Counted from the first letter of the stretch, positions 14,993 through 23,618 are shown. The stretch is DNA of 43,264 nucleotides from Clostridiales bacterium (GCA_021201185.1 JAJQFJ010000053.1:1-43264); one strand, 5' to 3'. A program made the numbers and translations. The notes: generated by a model from the letters alone, not told the origin.

Positions 14993-16342
14993 TTGGAAGA
15001 GATCATCGAATACTGGAGCAAGCTGTTCGACCTGAGCCGGTATGATGTAGGCGAGCTGATCGACCTGGGCACCGTCGCCCTGTACTGTGTCCAGCAGATC
15101 AGTGTGGGCCTGTTCCTGCTGTGCGCCGGGAAGGTGAGGAGAAAATGGCTGCTCTGGGTGGCAGTCCTCCTGGGCTGTGTGCCGTTCCTGTTGCTGGGAG
15201 ACGCCTGGTATGAGCTCCAGCCCTGGCGGGCCGTCTTCTACCTCATTTATTACTTCCTCGTTATCTGGGTCTGCTCCCTGGAGCCGCCCCGGCGGAAGCT
15301 GGGCCTGTTCGGCATCCTGCTGGCCTGTATGATGACGGCGGATACCATCGCGTCGGCCATGGGCGCGCTGGCTGCCGGGATCGGGCTGGGTGATATCGTG
15401 GGCCAGGGATATGAGCCGGGCATCCTGCTGGGTACGCTGTTGTATACTGTGGAGTTCATGGCCCTGGGCACCGGCTGCCTGACCTTTTACAACCGTCTGG
15501 AGCGGGCGGTCCGGGGGAAAATCATTGGCCTGACCCTGGCTTTGGCGGTGAATCAGAACGTCCTCATGGTGGCGATCTTCGTCGCCGGAGGGGCAGAGCT
15601 CTGGATGAGAAACCGGGGCTGGCTCAGCGCCCTGGTGTCCCTGACCTCCATCGTGACCCAGTACTACGCCTATCAGGTCATCGTCAGCGCCGCAGAGGCG
15701 ACCAAAGCCCAGCAGGAGCTGGAGCAGCTCCAGCTGCAACGGGAGCAGGCGGTGAAATACTATCAGCTGGCACAGACCAGCGCCAAACAGATGTCGGACT
15801 TCCGTCACGATATCAAAAATCAGCTTCAGGTGGCCTACGGCCTGACCCGGGAGGACCCGAACCGGGCCGCCGGGCTGCTGGGGGAGCTGGAGGAGCGGCT
15901 GGACGCCATTCACCCCGCCCGCTACTGCGACGACCCCACCGTCAACATTATCCTCACCGTCAAGGCAGACCGGGCGGCGGAGGCGGGCATCCGCTTCGAC
16001 GCGCAGATGGGGGTGAGCGGCTGGAGCCTGGAGGCGGCAGATTTGACCAGCCTGTTTGCCAACCTGCTGGACAACGCCATCGAAGGCTGCCAGCGCAGCG
16101 GCCAGCCTGACCCGTCTGTCTGCATCACCGCCGGAGAGCGGCAGGGGTTCTATCTGGTGAAGGTGGTCAACACCTGCGGCCCGGAGGCGGGGGAGTCCGG
16201 CTCCAGCAAGGGCGAGGGCCACGGCCTGGGGATGAACATCATCCGGGCAGTGGCGAGAAAATACAACGGCTCCTTTGACACCCGGGCGGAGAACGGGTCC
16301 TTTACCGCTCAGGTGGCACTGGAGAAGAAAACGTCGCTTTGA
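14993..16342 (+). CDS. GHKL-type membrane sensor histidine kinase (AgrC-like), orphan
   Basis: A 449-residue kinase with about six N-terminal membrane segments (roughly residues 20-210). A coiled linker rich in Gln and Glu follows, then a dimerisation/phosphoacceptor segment with His272 in FRHDIKNQ. The GHKL ATPase domain has an N box in NLLDNAIEG and a G box in GHGLGMNII. This layout is that of the AgrC/quorum-sensor group. No response regulator is adjacent. The start is TTG at 14993 with a weak GGGAGAG site; no in-frame ATG fits. It sits between alaS and a HIT gene and is probably read through from the T-box promoter. Signal and output are unknown. Confidence 0.85.
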   Translation: MEEIIEYWSKLFDLSRYDVGELIDLGTVALYCVQQISVGLFLLCAGKVRRKWLLWVAVLLGCVPFLLLGDAWYELQPWRAVFYLIYYFLVIWVCSLEPPRRKLGLFGILLACMMTADTIASAMGALAAGIGLGDIVGQGYEPGILLGTLLYTVEFMALGTGCLTFYNRLERAVRGKIIGLTLALAVNQNVLMVAIFVAGGAELWMRNRGWLSALVSLTSIVTQYYAYQVIVSAAEATKAQQELEQLQLQREQAVKYYQLAQTSAKQMSDFRHDIKNQLQVAYGLTREDPNRAAGLLGELEERLDAIHPARYCDDPTVNIILTVKADRAAEAGIRFDAQMGVSGWSLEAADLTSLFANLLDNAIEGCQRSGQPDPSVCITAGERQGFYLVKVVNTCGPEAGESGSSKGEGHGLGMNIIRAVARKYNGSFDTRAENGSFTAQVALEKKTSL

Positions 16343-16374
16343 CAGCATACGGTTGCGAAAGGAGCTGAATCCAT

Positions 16375-16710
16375 ATGAGCTGTCTGTTTTGTTCCATCGT
16401 CAACGGGGACATCCCCTCCAACAAGGTGTACGAGGACGAGCTGGTCTATGCCTTTTACGACATCGACCCCCAGGCCCCGGTCCACTTCCTGGTCATCCCC
16501 AAGGAGCACATCCCCTCCGCCGGGGCGGTGACGCCGGAGAACTCCGCTGTCGTGGCCCACTGCTTTGAGGTCATCGCCCAGGTGACAAAGGAGCTGGGTA
16601 TCACCGATTTCCGGGTGGTCTCCAACTGCGGCCTCCAGGCGGGACAGTCTGTGCCCCACCTCCACTTCCACGTGCTGGCGGGCCGGGATATGACCTGGCC
16701 TCCGGGCTGA
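16375..16710 (+). CDS. HIT family nucleotide-binding protein (HINT-like)
   Basis: A 111-residue histidine-triad protein, probably a purine nucleoside phosphoramidase or related hydrolase. The triad HLHFH at residues 95-99 precedes the GGRDM-like ending typical of HINT (here LAGRDMTW). Cys3 and Cys6 in CLFC are the usual N-terminal zinc-type pair. The ATG has AAAGGAG about 9 bases upstream. It is the last gene of the alaS cluster and is followed by a strong hairpin. Confidence 0.93.
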   Translation: MSCLFCSIVNGDIPSNKVYEDELVYAFYDIDPQAPVHFLVIPKEHIPSAGAVTPENSAVVAHCFEVIAQVTKELGITDFRVVSNCGLQAGQSVPHLHFHVLAGRDMTWPPG

Positions 16711-16722
16711 TGCGCCAAAGGC

Positions 16723-16768
16723 AAAAAAACAGAGCCGCCGTTCTCCGATCGGGAGGACGGCGGCTTTG
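16723..16768. terminator. Bidirectional terminator between HIT and the Nudix/recQ side
   Basis: AGCCGCCGTTCTCC pairs with GGGAGGACGGCGGCT around GATC, with one mismatch. A T run of seven follows on the minus strand and TTT on the plus strand, so it can end transcripts from both sides. Confidence 0.8.
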
Positions 16769-16770
16769 GT

Positions 16771-17165
16771 GTGTCGGGGAATAGTGCCAGGCCCTTGCCT
16801 CCCTCTTTGAGGCGAAGTGCCGCCGTTAGGCGGTAGAGGTGGCACGGCGAAGCCGTGACGGAGGGAGAGCAGCACGCACTGACAACAAGCAAAAGCTCAC
16901 GGCGAATTCGCTGGAGATTGGTGCGAATTCGCCGAAGGATTTCTGATGGGGGATAGTGCCTGCTGCACTCCCTCAGTCTGCCCTGCGGGCAGCCAGCTCC
17001 CTCAGAGAGGGAGCCAAGGGGTTGTGCCAGACCCTTGGCCCCCTCCGTGAGGCAGGGAGCGAAGCGGAAGTGCCGCTTGACGGCGGGGCTGTCAGCGGAG
17101 CTGACTGGGGGAGAGCCGCACGCACTTACGACAAGACAGGCACCCGGGCGAATTCACAGGAACCG
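16771..17165. repeat. Dispersed intergenic palindromic repeat, copy A (fills the 476-base gap)
   Basis: No gene is visible here. The stretch is built of stem-forming modules: GGCACGGCGAAGCCGTGAC, CTCCCTCAGAGAGGGAG, two GCGAATTCGC-type palindromes and an end module CACTTACGACAAGACAGGCA followed by CCCGGGCGAATTC. The same modules recur at 21436-21715 and in weaker form at 41365-41628. Confidence 0.8.
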
Positions 17166-17186
17166 CTACGGATGCACCGAAAGCCC

Positions 17187-17684
17187 TCACCCCAGCCGGA
17201 ACTCCCCCTGATAGGGCAGCTCCAGGGCCTCGCCCTCCAGGGCGGCGTAGGCCAGGCTGTCCCCATGGTATTCCAGCTTCAGGGAGAAGAAGGGGGCCTC
17301 CGTCTCCAACAGGTCGAGAAAGATATGGTCCCCCTCCCACATGGGGAGGGCCCGGAGGTCGTCCTTGCCGATCCACTCCAGCACCCCCTCATTGCAGGGG
17401 CCTACTGTCCCGGTGAAGCCCTCGGCGGTGAACAGGTGCATATACTCCCCCTCCCACTCGTCGGAGACAAAGGTGACCAGTCCCCGGTAGCGGTAGTCGG
17501 TGAGGGTCAGGCCCGTCTCCTCCCGGCACTCCCGGAGCAGACACTCCTCGGGGCTCTCGTTTTCCTCGCACTTGCCGCCCACGCCGATCCACTTGTCATG
17601 GTTCAGGTCGTGGGCCTTTTTGACGCGGTGGAGCATCAGGTATTCGTCCTCCCGCTGGATGTAGCAGAGGGTGGTATTTTTCAT
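17187..17684 (-). CDS. Nudix hydrolase, 8-oxo-dGTP diphosphatase-like (MutT type)
   Basis: A 165-residue Nudix protein. The full Nudix box is present at residues 37-59: Gly37, Glu43, then Arg51-Glu52, Glu55-Glu56 and Gly58. The N-terminal TLCYIQREDEYLMLHR and KWIGVGGK are typical of the MutT/8-oxo-dGTP branch. The ATG at 17684 has AAGGAGTG upstream, inside the recQ end. It starts 5 bases after the recQ stop, so the two form an operon. Pairing with a recombination helicase fits a DNA-maintenance role, but the substrate is inferred. Confidence 0.9.
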   Translation of the reverse strand: MKNTTLCYIQREDEYLMLHRVKKAHDLNHDKWIGVGGKCEENESPEECLLRECREETGLTLTDYRYRGLVTFVSDEWEGEYMHLFTAEGFTGTVGPCNEGVLEWIGKDDLRALPMWEGDHIFLDLLETEAPFFSLKLEYHGDSLAYAALEGEALELPYQGEFRLG

Positions 17685-17689
17685 AGCAG

Positions 17690-19525
17690 TCACTCCTTGG
17701 GCGGATTTGTCTGGTAGCTGCGGATGGCCTCCAGAAAGGGGGCGGCGTATCGCTCCGCCTTTTTCGCCCCCACCCCCCTGACCTGGAGAAATTCCTCCCG
17801 GTTTCGGGGCTGCACCCGGCACAGCTCCCGGAGGGTGGCGTCGTTGAAGATGATAAAGGCGGGGACGGACTCCGCCCTGGCCAGCCGGGCGCGCACCTCC
17901 CGGAGAACGGGGAACAGGGGGCTGTCCAGGCTGCCGGAGGCCTGGGCCTGCACCTTGCGGCGCTCCTTTTTGGTGGTCTGGGCCTTGATGGTGAGGCGGG
18001 CCTTGCCGGAGACCAGGGACGGGGCCAGCCGGGTCAGCTCCAGCACCGGGCGCTCCCCCTCTGTCCGGCGGAGAAAGCCCTGGTCCTCCAGGGCGGCGGC
18101 CACCCGGCGGAGCTTGGCCGGAGAGCTTCCCGCCAGCGCCCCCCAGCAGTCCAGCCGCCGGGGCCGGAGCCAGTCGATGGCGGGGTCCTCCGTGCCCAGC
18201 AGGATTTTGATGATCGCCCCGGAACCGAAGGCCCGCCCCTCCCGGGAGAGAAGGGCCACGCAGTAGACGAACTGCCGCCCCTCGGCGGTCACGTCCTCCG
18301 GGGCCTGTCCCCCCAGACAGTTGGAGCAGTTGTCGCACCGGTCGGGGGACGACTCCCCAAAATAGGCGAGCAGGGCGTGGCGGAGACAGCCGGGGGCGGA
18401 GCAGTACTGCACCATCTGCTGGAGACGCTGGAGGTCGTGCTGCCTGAGCTGCTTTGACTGCTCCGGGGTGAGGTCGCCCCGCTCGTCTCCCTGCTCGATG
18501 AAGTAGCGGTTGGTGGCGATGTCCCGGCGCTGAAAGAGCAGGATGCACTGGGCGGGGCTGCCGTCCCGACCGGCCCGGCCCGCCTCCTGATAGTAGCTCT
18601 CCAGACTGCCGGGCATGCTGTAGTGGATGACAAAGCCCACGTTGGACTTGTCGATGCCCATGCCAAAGGCGTTGGTGGCCACCATGACGGTGCGCCGGTC
18701 GTAGAGAAAGTCCTCCTGATTTTGTCTTCGCTCCTGAGGGTCCAGCCCGGCGTGGTATCGGGTGGCGGAGTAGCCGTTGTCACAGAGCAGCTGGCACAGC
18801 TCCTCCACCTTCTTCCGGGAGAGACAGTAGATGATGCCGGAGCGGTCGGGGAAACGGGCCAGGGTCTCCAGCACGTCCCGGTCCCGGTGGGAGGACTCCC
18901 GCACCTCAAAGTACAGGTTGGGCCGGTCGAAGCCGGAGACGAAGGTGAGGGGGTCGTTCAGCCCCAGGGAGCGGACGATGTCCTCCCGGACGGACTGTGT
19001 GGCGGTGGCGGTAAAGGCGGCCACCGGAGGCCGCTGGGGGAGACAGTCCAGAAAATCGGCGATCTCCAGATAGCTGGGGCGGAAGTCGTGGCCCCACTGG
19101 GAGATACAGTGGGCCTCGTCCACCGTCACCAGGGAGATGGGGGCCTGTTGGGCGAACTGCCGGAAGCCGGGCAGACTCAGCCGCTCCGGGGCGACGTAGA
19201 TGATCTGATACGCCCCCTGACCGGCCCGCTCCAGGGCAAGCTGCTGCTGCCGGGGGGTCAGGGTGCTGTTGATCCAGGCCGCCCGGATGCCCGACTGGAG
19301 CAGGGCCTGGACCTGGTCCTGCATCAGGGAGATGAGGGGAGAGACGACCAGGGTGACGCCCTCCATCATGACGGCGGGGAGCTGATAGCAGACGGACTTT
19401 CCCGCCCCGGTGGGCATCACCGCCAGCACGTCCCGGCGGCGGAGGATGGCCCGGACCACCTGTTCCTGATAGGGCCGGAACCGGTCATAGCCAAAATATT
19501 GTTTGAGGGCCTGTTCCGGCGTCAT
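17690..19525 (-). CDS. recQ: ATP-dependent DNA helicase RecQ
   Basis: A 611-residue superfamily 2 3'-5' helicase. Walker A is MPTGAGKS (residues 37-44) and motif II is DEAH at 136-139, followed by the RecQ aromatic-rich loop [10 protein letters not shown]. The RecQ zinc cluster ([12 protein letters not shown], then DRCDNCSNC), an RQC winged-helix region and a C-terminal HRDC domain ([20 protein letters not shown]) follow. The length matches full RecQ. The ATG has AAAGGAA upstream. It is followed immediately by the Nudix gene. Confidence 0.97.
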   Translation of the reverse strand: MTPEQALKQYFGYDRFRPYQEQVVRAILRRRDVLAVMPTGAGKSVCYQLPAVMMEGVTLVVSPLISLMQDQVQALLQSGIRAAWINSTLTPRQQQLALERAGQGAYQIIYVAPERLSLPGFRQFAQQAPISLVTVDEAHCISQWGHDFRPSYLEIADFLDCLPQRPPVAAFTATATQSVREDIVRSLGLNDPLTFVSGFDRPNLYFEVRESSHRDRDVLETLARFPDRSGIIYCLSRKKVEELCQLLCDNGYSATRYHAGLDPQERRQNQEDFLYDRRTVMVATNAFGMGIDKSNVGFVIHYSMPGSLESYYQEAGRAGRDGSPAQCILLFQRRDIATNRYFIEQGDERGDLTPEQSKQLRQHDLQRLQQMVQYCSAPGCLRHALLAYFGESSPDRCDNCSNCLGGQAPEDVTAEGRQFVYCVALLSREGRAFGSGAIIKILLGTEDPAIDWLRPRRLDCWGALAGSSPAKLRRVAAALEDQGFLRRTEGERPVLELTRLAPSLVSGKARLTIKAQTTKKERRKVQAQASGSLDSPLFPVLREVRARLARAESVPAFIIFNDATLRELCRVQPRNREEFLQVRGVGAKKAERYAAPFLEAIRSYQTNPPKE

Positions 19526-19603
19526 GGCGTGGTTCCTTTCTGACGGGCGGGGTCATAGGACATCCCCGCCTCTGCATACCGTCTCCCAGAGGGAGGCGGG
19601 ACG

Positions 19604-19876
19604 ATGGAGAGCAATCTGGAGGAGCTGCGGTTCAAGGAGGTCATTTCCGTCACCGACGGGAGCCGGTTTGGATATGTGGGGGACCTGAACATCGACCTGG
19701 ACACCGGGCGCATCCTGTCCCTGGTGGTGCCGGGGCAGCGGCGGTATTTCTTCGGCCTGCTGGGCAGCCGGGAGATACGACTGGTCCCCTGGGGACAGGT
19801 GAAGCGGTTCGGCCCGGACGTGATTTTAGTGGAGGGCGAGCCCCTCCCCCGGGAACGCCCCCGGCGGCGCAACTGA
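19604..19876 (+). CDS. PRC-barrel protein, YlmC/YmxH family
   Basis: A 90-residue small PRC-barrel protein (RFKEVISVTDGSRFGYVGDL, then IRLVPWGQVKRFG) of the YlmC/YmxH group. That group is often labelled sporulation-associated in Firmicutes; its molecular role is not well defined. The ATG has GGGAGG 7 to 8 bases upstream. It is transcribed divergently from recQ and ends in a stem-loop. Confidence 0.85.
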   Translation: MESNLEELRFKEVISVTDGSRFGYVGDLNIDLDTGRILSLVVPGQRRYFFGLLGSREIRLVPWGQVKRFGPDVILVEGEPLPRERPRRRN

Positions 19877-19879
19877 AAA

Positions 19880-19910
19880 CCGCCGCCCCGGCGCAGTTCG
19901 GGACGGCGGG
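19880..19910. repeat. 31-base direct repeat, left copy (terminator stem)
   Basis: It is identical to 20151-20181. It forms a stem between CCGCCGCCCCG and CGGGACGGCGG, 3 bases after the ylmC-like stop, so it can act as that gene's terminator. Confidence 0.9.
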
Positions 19911-20150
19911 CCAGTCTATCAAAAAAGTCAATCCGTAAAAGTAGGCTAAAAGTTACGGAAGCCCTCCGCAGGAGTTTTGTTGCTTTAGCAACAAAATAAA
20001 ATGAAATACGCCTTTTTAGCCGGGCGTGTACCGGCAAAAAGACACAGGGAGGCGACGACTGTGCGAGCGAAGCGAGTGCGGAGAGGAGCCGCATTTCGAA
20101 CCAAATGCTTGCATTTGGTTCGAGAGCCTGTCGTTATACGACAGGCTCAG
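19911..20150. mobile_element. 240-base structured non-coding insert between 31-base repeats (MITE-like)
   Basis: No convincing gene. It contains stacked hairpins: CCGTAA/TTACGG, TTTTGTTGC/GCAACAAAA, CGAACCAAATGC/GCATTTGGTTCG and GAGCCTGTCGT/ACGACAGGCTC. It sits between two convergent genes and between exact 31-base repeats, as if it had split one shared terminator. A mobile origin is inferred. Confidence 0.45.
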
Positions 20151-20181
20151 CCGCCGCCCCGGCGCAGTTCGGGACGGCGGG
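20151..20181. repeat. 31-base direct repeat, right copy (terminator stem)
   Basis: Exact copy of 19880-19910. It lies 16 bases past the stop of the flavodiiron protein gene on the minus strand and probably terminates it. Confidence 0.9.
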
Positions 20182-20197
20182 AAGCGGTTGGAAAGGG

Positions 20198-21361
20198 TCA
20201 GGCCAGCAGCTCATCCGCCAGCTGCTCCAGCTTGGGAAGGTCGGCGTCCTTCAGGGTGGACCTGACGGTGACGACGGTGGGGCAGAGGGTGATGTTCTTC
20301 ATCTTCTCCACATAGCCCTTCATCACCCGGCCGGCGGAGGGGGCCCAGGAGCCGTTCTCCACCAGGGCGACCTTCCGGTTCTGGTAGGCCTTGGCGGTGA
20401 GAGTGCACAGGAAGCTCTCCATGGGCGGGAACACCCCGCCGTCATAGGAGGCGGCGGCCAGCACCAGACGGCTGTAGCGGAAGGCGTCCTCTACCGCCTC
20501 CGCCTTGTCGTCCCGGCTCAGGTCGAACAGGCTGACCTTTTTGGCCCCTTTGGCGGTGAGAATCTCCGCCAGCTGTTTGGCTACCTGGGCGGTGTTGCCG
20601 TGGATGGAGGCATAGGCAATGGTGACGCCCTCGTCCTCCGGCTGATAGCTGGACCAGATCTGATATTTCTCCAGATAGTGGCCCAGATTTTCGGTGAGGA
20701 TGGGGCCGTGGAGGGGGTAGATGGTCTGAATGTCCAGCTTGGCGGCCTTTTTCAGCAGGGTCTGGACGGGGCCGCCGTACTTGCCCACAATGTTGAAGTA
20801 GTACCGCCGGGCCTCGCAGTCCCAGTCCTCCTCCGTGTCCAATGTGCCGAACTTGCCGAAGGCGTCGGCGGAGAACAGGGCCTTTTCGCTGGATTCATAG
20901 CTGACCATGACCTCCGGCCAGTGGACCATGGGGGCCATGACGAAGGTGAGGACGTGGCTGCCCAGGGAGAGGGTGTCCCCCTCCTTGACGGGGATGACCC
21001 GGTCAGAGAGGTCCAGGGTGAAGAACTGGGGCAGCATGCTCACCGCCTTGGCGGAGGCGACGACGCGGAGGTCCGGATAGCGCTCGCAGACCCGCTGGAT
21101 GTTGGCAGCGTGGTCCGGCTCCAGATGGTGGACCACCAGATAGTCCGGAGTGCGGCCCTCCAGGGCGGCGTCCAGATTGGCCAGCCACCGGTCGGTGACC
21201 CGGCGGTCGGCGGTGTCCATAATGGCGATCTTGTCGTCCAGAATGACATAGGAATTGTAGCTGATGCCGTTGGGAACAAGGTATTGGCTCTCAAACAGAT
21301 CGATGGTCTTATCGTCGCAGCCGATGTAACGGACAGCGGGGGAGACACTGGGAACAGACAT
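20198..21361 (-). CDS. fprA: Flavodiiron protein (FprA/A-type flavoprotein)
   Basis: A 387-residue cytoplasmic O2 (or NO) reductase. The N-terminal metallo-beta-lactamase-like domain carries every diiron ligand: His79, Glu81, Asp83 and His84 in HLEPDH, then His147, Asp166 and His218. The flavodoxin domain starts near residue 247 (AYASIHGNTAQVAKQLAE) and would bind FMN. There is no fused rubredoxin. Such enzymes protect anaerobes from oxygen. The ATG has AGGAGG upstream and a promoter at 21401-21429. Confidence 0.95.
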   Translation of the reverse strand: MSVPSVSPAVRYIGCDDKTIDLFESQYLVPNGISYNSYVILDDKIAIMDTADRRVTDRWLANLDAALEGRTPDYLVVHHLEPDHAANIQRVCERYPDLRVVASAKAVSMLPQFFTLDLSDRVIPVKEGDTLSLGSHVLTFVMAPMVHWPEVMVSYESSEKALFSADAFGKFGTLDTEEDWDCEARRYYFNIVGKYGGPVQTLLKKAAKLDIQTIYPLHGPILTENLGHYLEKYQIWSSYQPEDEGVTIAYASIHGNTAQVAKQLAEILTAKGAKKVSLFDLSRDDKAEAVEDAFRYSRLVLAAASYDGGVFPPMESFLCTLTAKAYQNRKVALVENGSWAPSAGRVMKGYVEKMKNITLCPTVVTVRSTLKDADLPKLEQLADELLA

Positions 21362-21400
21362 GGCTCATACCTCCTGATGAAACGGTTTTTGATCGACAAA

Positions 21401-21429
21401 GTTATATCATATTGGGGAGGGAAAGTAAA
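21401..21429 (-). promoter_or_regulatory. Promoter of the flavodiiron protein gene
   Basis: -35 TTTACT (21424-21429), 17-base spacer and -10 TATAAC (21401-21406). Confidence 0.55.
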
Positions 21430-21435
21430 CAGGGA

Positions 21436-21715
21436 AATGACGAGGGCTTGCCTTGAGGCGGATTCGCTGAGAGTCGGTACGAATTCGCCCAACGCTTTTC
21501 GCCAGTCGGTAGCCCCTACCGCTCTCCCTCAGTCAGCTTCGCTGACAGCTCCCTCAGAGAGGGAGCCAAGAAGGGTGCACAAACCTCTTGCCTCCCTCTT
21601 TGAGGGAGGTGGCACGGCGTAAGCCGTGACGGAGGGAGAGCAGTACGCACCCACGACAAGACAGGCACCCGGGCGAATTCGCCGAAGGTTTTCAGCGCTT
21701 CGATAGCCCCTCTCT
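21436..21715. repeat. Dispersed intergenic palindromic repeat, copy B
   Basis: It fills the gap between the flavodiiron gene and the pdxT-like gene. Its modules are shared with copy A: CTCCCTCAGAGAGGGAG, GGCACGGCGTAAGCCGTGAC, ACGACAAGACAGGCACCCGG and GGCGAATTCGCC. A GTCAGCTTCGCTGAC hairpin is also present. Confidence 0.8.
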
Positions 21716-21721
21716 TATACC

Positions 21722-22306
21722 CTACTCCCCCCGCTCTCTTCTCTTGATGGCCTGGTCCACCATGATTTTGAAGTAGTGGTGGACGGAGGGGTCGGTGGTC
21801 ATCTCCGGGTGGAAGGAGGTGACCAGCTGGTTTTCATATCGGGCGGCGGTGACCTCCCCCCGGGTCAGGGAGAGGATCTCCACCTCGTCGTCCATTTCGG
21901 TGACCACCGGGGCGTTGAGGAACCGCATGGGGATGCTCCGGATGGCGGCAAAGGCTCCGTTCACCTGGAAGGAGGGGAGCTGCCGGCGGCGGACGGTGAT
22001 GGGCATGGTGCCCAGATAGTAGGGGGCCTTGCTGTTCTCCACCTGCCGGGCCAGGAGGATCATGCCGGAGCAGGTGCCCAGCACCGGCATCCCCTGACTG
22101 ATGCGCTCCCGGATGGGCTCCATCAGCCCCCGCTGCCGGAGGAGTCTGCTCTGTTTATCACAGTCGCCACCGGGGAGGATGAGCCCGTCAAAGGGCCGCT
22201 CCAGGTCCGCCTGCTCCCGGAGGGGGAAGGACTCCACGCCGATACGGGTCAGAAGATTCTGGTGCTCCAGAAAGGTGCCCTGGACGGCAGAGACGGCAAT
22301 GATCAT
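21722..22306 (-). CDS. pdxT: PdxT-like glutaminase subunit of PLP synthase (divergent)
   Basis: A 194-residue class I glutamine amidotransferase related to PdxT, which feeds ammonia to PdxS for pyridoxal phosphate synthesis. The triad is present: Cys79 in GTCSGMILLA, His166 and Glu168 in SFHPEMT. It departs from the usual PdxT in two places: GGES is GGDCDK, and the PdxS-contact motif near DSFE is altered (RRQLPSFQVNG). No pdxS is adjacent. The ATG has AAAGGAGTG upstream. The gene follows the YgjP-like gene after 6 bases. Confidence 0.75.
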   Translation of the reverse strand: MIIAVSAVQGTFLEHQNLLTRIGVESFPLREQADLERPFDGLILPGGDCDKQSRLLRQRGLMEPIRERISQGMPVLGTCSGMILLARQVENSKAPYYLGTMPITVRRRQLPSFQVNGAFAAIRSIPMRFLNAPVVTEMDDEVEILSLTRGEVTAARYENQLVTSFHPEMTTDPSVHHYFKIMVDQAIKRRERGE

Positions 22307-22312
22307 GGTTGC

Positions 22313-22855
22313 TCACTCCTTTGGGGAAAATGGGGAATCGTCCGGCGGCTGTTTGAGCAGCTGCCGCCGCTCCAGATGGTCGGGGAGGACGGAGGCCACG
22401 AACCCGTGAAAGGCGGGGCTGTGGTTCTTGTGGCGGATGTGGGCCAGCTCGTGGACCACTACATAGTCGATGGCCGCCTCCGGGTAGGCCATCAGCCGCC
22501 AGGAAAAGCAGAGCCGGTTTTTCGGGGAGCAGGAGCCGAACCGGGTCCTGGCTCCGGTGACAGTGATGCCGGTGGGGGAGACCCCCATGATGCTGGCATA
22601 GTGGGCCACCTTTCCCGGGAGGATGTCCCTGGCCCGCTGAATGAGGGCCTCGGCCTGTTCCCGGGTGGGCTCCGGCCGCTGGCGGGCCTGCACCTGGGGC
22701 ATATGCCGGTCCAGCCAGTCCTGGTGGCGGAGAACAAAGTCCCGAATGTCTGCCTCCCGCATCTCCAGGGGCGCACGGACGAGGACGGAGCAGTCCGGGC
22801 GGATCTCCAGAGAGACGGTTTTCCGCCGGGAGCGGACGATCTGATAGGGATACAT
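22313..22855 (-). CDS. YgjP/WLM-type metallopeptidase (M48-like, DUF45)
   Basis: A 180-residue protein with a zinc protease signature HELAHIRHKNHSPAFH: His135, Glu136 and His139, with a further His at 145 or 150 as third ligand. The N-terminal half (RSRRKTVSLEIRPDCSVLVRAP) is the typical YgjP beta-rich domain, and RFGSCSPKNRLCFSWRL is also conserved in the family. Its substrate is unknown. It is co-transcribed with the pdxT-like gene from the promoter at 22879-22907. Confidence 0.9.
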   Translation of the reverse strand: MYPYQIVRSRRKTVSLEIRPDCSVLVRAPLEMREADIRDFVLRHQDWLDRHMPQVQARQRPEPTREQAEALIQRARDILPGKVAHYASIMGVSPTGITVTGARTRFGSCSPKNRLCFSWRLMAYPEAAIDYVVVHELAHIRHKNHSPAFHGFVASVLPDHLERRQLLKQPPDDSPFSPKE

Positions 22856-22878
22856 GGCGAGGCCTCCTCTTTCCCCCT

Positions 22879-22907
22879 ATTATGATTTCATTCGGGGAAA
22901 ATTGCAA
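22879..22907 (-). promoter_or_regulatory. Promoter of ygjP-like/pdxT-like operon
   Basis: TTGCAA (22902-22907), 17-base spacer and CATAAT (22879-22884), about 24 bases before the start. Confidence 0.7.
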
Positions 22908-23059
22908 GGGGATTTTCCGGGAGGGAAGGAGGCGCGGCCCGGGAGCGGCGCGGAGAGACTGGAAAAAACTGGCGGAGAGAATTCAGGAAAAAAGGACGGA
23001 TTCCGCCCATGAATGTGGGGGGAAAGTGTAAATAAAACGTGAATAACGGCATTGATTCA

Positions 23060-23088
23060 TTGACGAATGCGAAAATGAGGTCTATGAT
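23060..23088 (+). promoter_or_regulatory. Promoter of the MarR gene
   Basis: TTGACG (23060-23065), 17-base spacer and TATGAT (23083-23088), about 50 bases before the start codon. Confidence 0.8.
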
Positions 23089-23140
23089 AAATAGCAGCGC
23101 AATGGCGTTCGTGAGCCATAACCTCAAGGGGGAATCAACC

Positions 23141-23569
23141 ATGATGACCGAAAAAGCAAACCAGATCCTCCATGCCTTTTTAAAGGCCAGCAGACAGGTC
23201 TCCGTCCGTTCTCAGGGCTATCTGGGACGGATGAATCTGACCTATCCCCAGACGGTCACGTTAATGATCCTGGACGCCGACGGACCCATGCCCATCAGCG
23301 AGCTGGCAAAGGCCACCGGCAGTGCCAACAGCACCACCTCCGGCGTGGTGGACCGCCTGGAGCGGATGGACCTGGTGCAGCGGGTGCGCTCCGACCAGGA
23401 TCGCCGGAAGATCTTTGTGGAGGTCACCGACCATTACCGGGAGGTCCGGGCAGAGACGTCCAGCTATGCCACCGACCGCTTCGCCCAGGCGATGAAGGAC
23501 CTGAGCGAGGAGGAGCAGGACGCGGTCCTGAAGGGGCTGAACGTCTTTGCAGATGCCCTGAGCAAATGA
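23141..23569 (+). CDS. MarR-family transcriptional regulator
   Basis: A 142-residue winged-helix regulator. The recognition helix region is ISELAKATGSANSTTSGVVDRLER and the wing is VQRVRSDQDRRKIFVEVT, the signature DxRxxxV/I pattern of MarR. The ligand is unknown. The ATG at 23141 has AAGGGGG about 7 bases upstream. An in-frame ATG at 23039 is rejected because it lies upstream of the promoter. It precedes the V-ATPase operon but is separated from it by a terminator and a new promoter, so control of that operon is only a possibility. Confidence 0.92.
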   Translation: MMTEKANQILHAFLKASRQVSVRSQGYLGRMNLTYPQTVTLMILDADGPMPISELAKATGSANSTTSGVVDRLERMDLVQRVRSDQDRRKIFVEVTDHYREVRAETSSYATDRFAQAMKDLSEEEQDAVLKGLNVFADALSK

Positions 23570-23618
23570 GAGAGACATGGGGAAAAACGGCCGGAGATAC
23601 GGCTATGTGCGGGAACAG

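Noticed and set aside
12709..15072. 787-codon minus-strand open frame across alaS
   Set aside because: Antisense to a complete alaS. A typical high-G+C shadow.
23039..23140. Earlier in-frame ATG extending the MarR protein by 34 residues
   Set aside because: It lies upstream of the -35 box at 23060-23065. The added residues do not belong to the MarR fold, and a good ribosome site precedes 23141.
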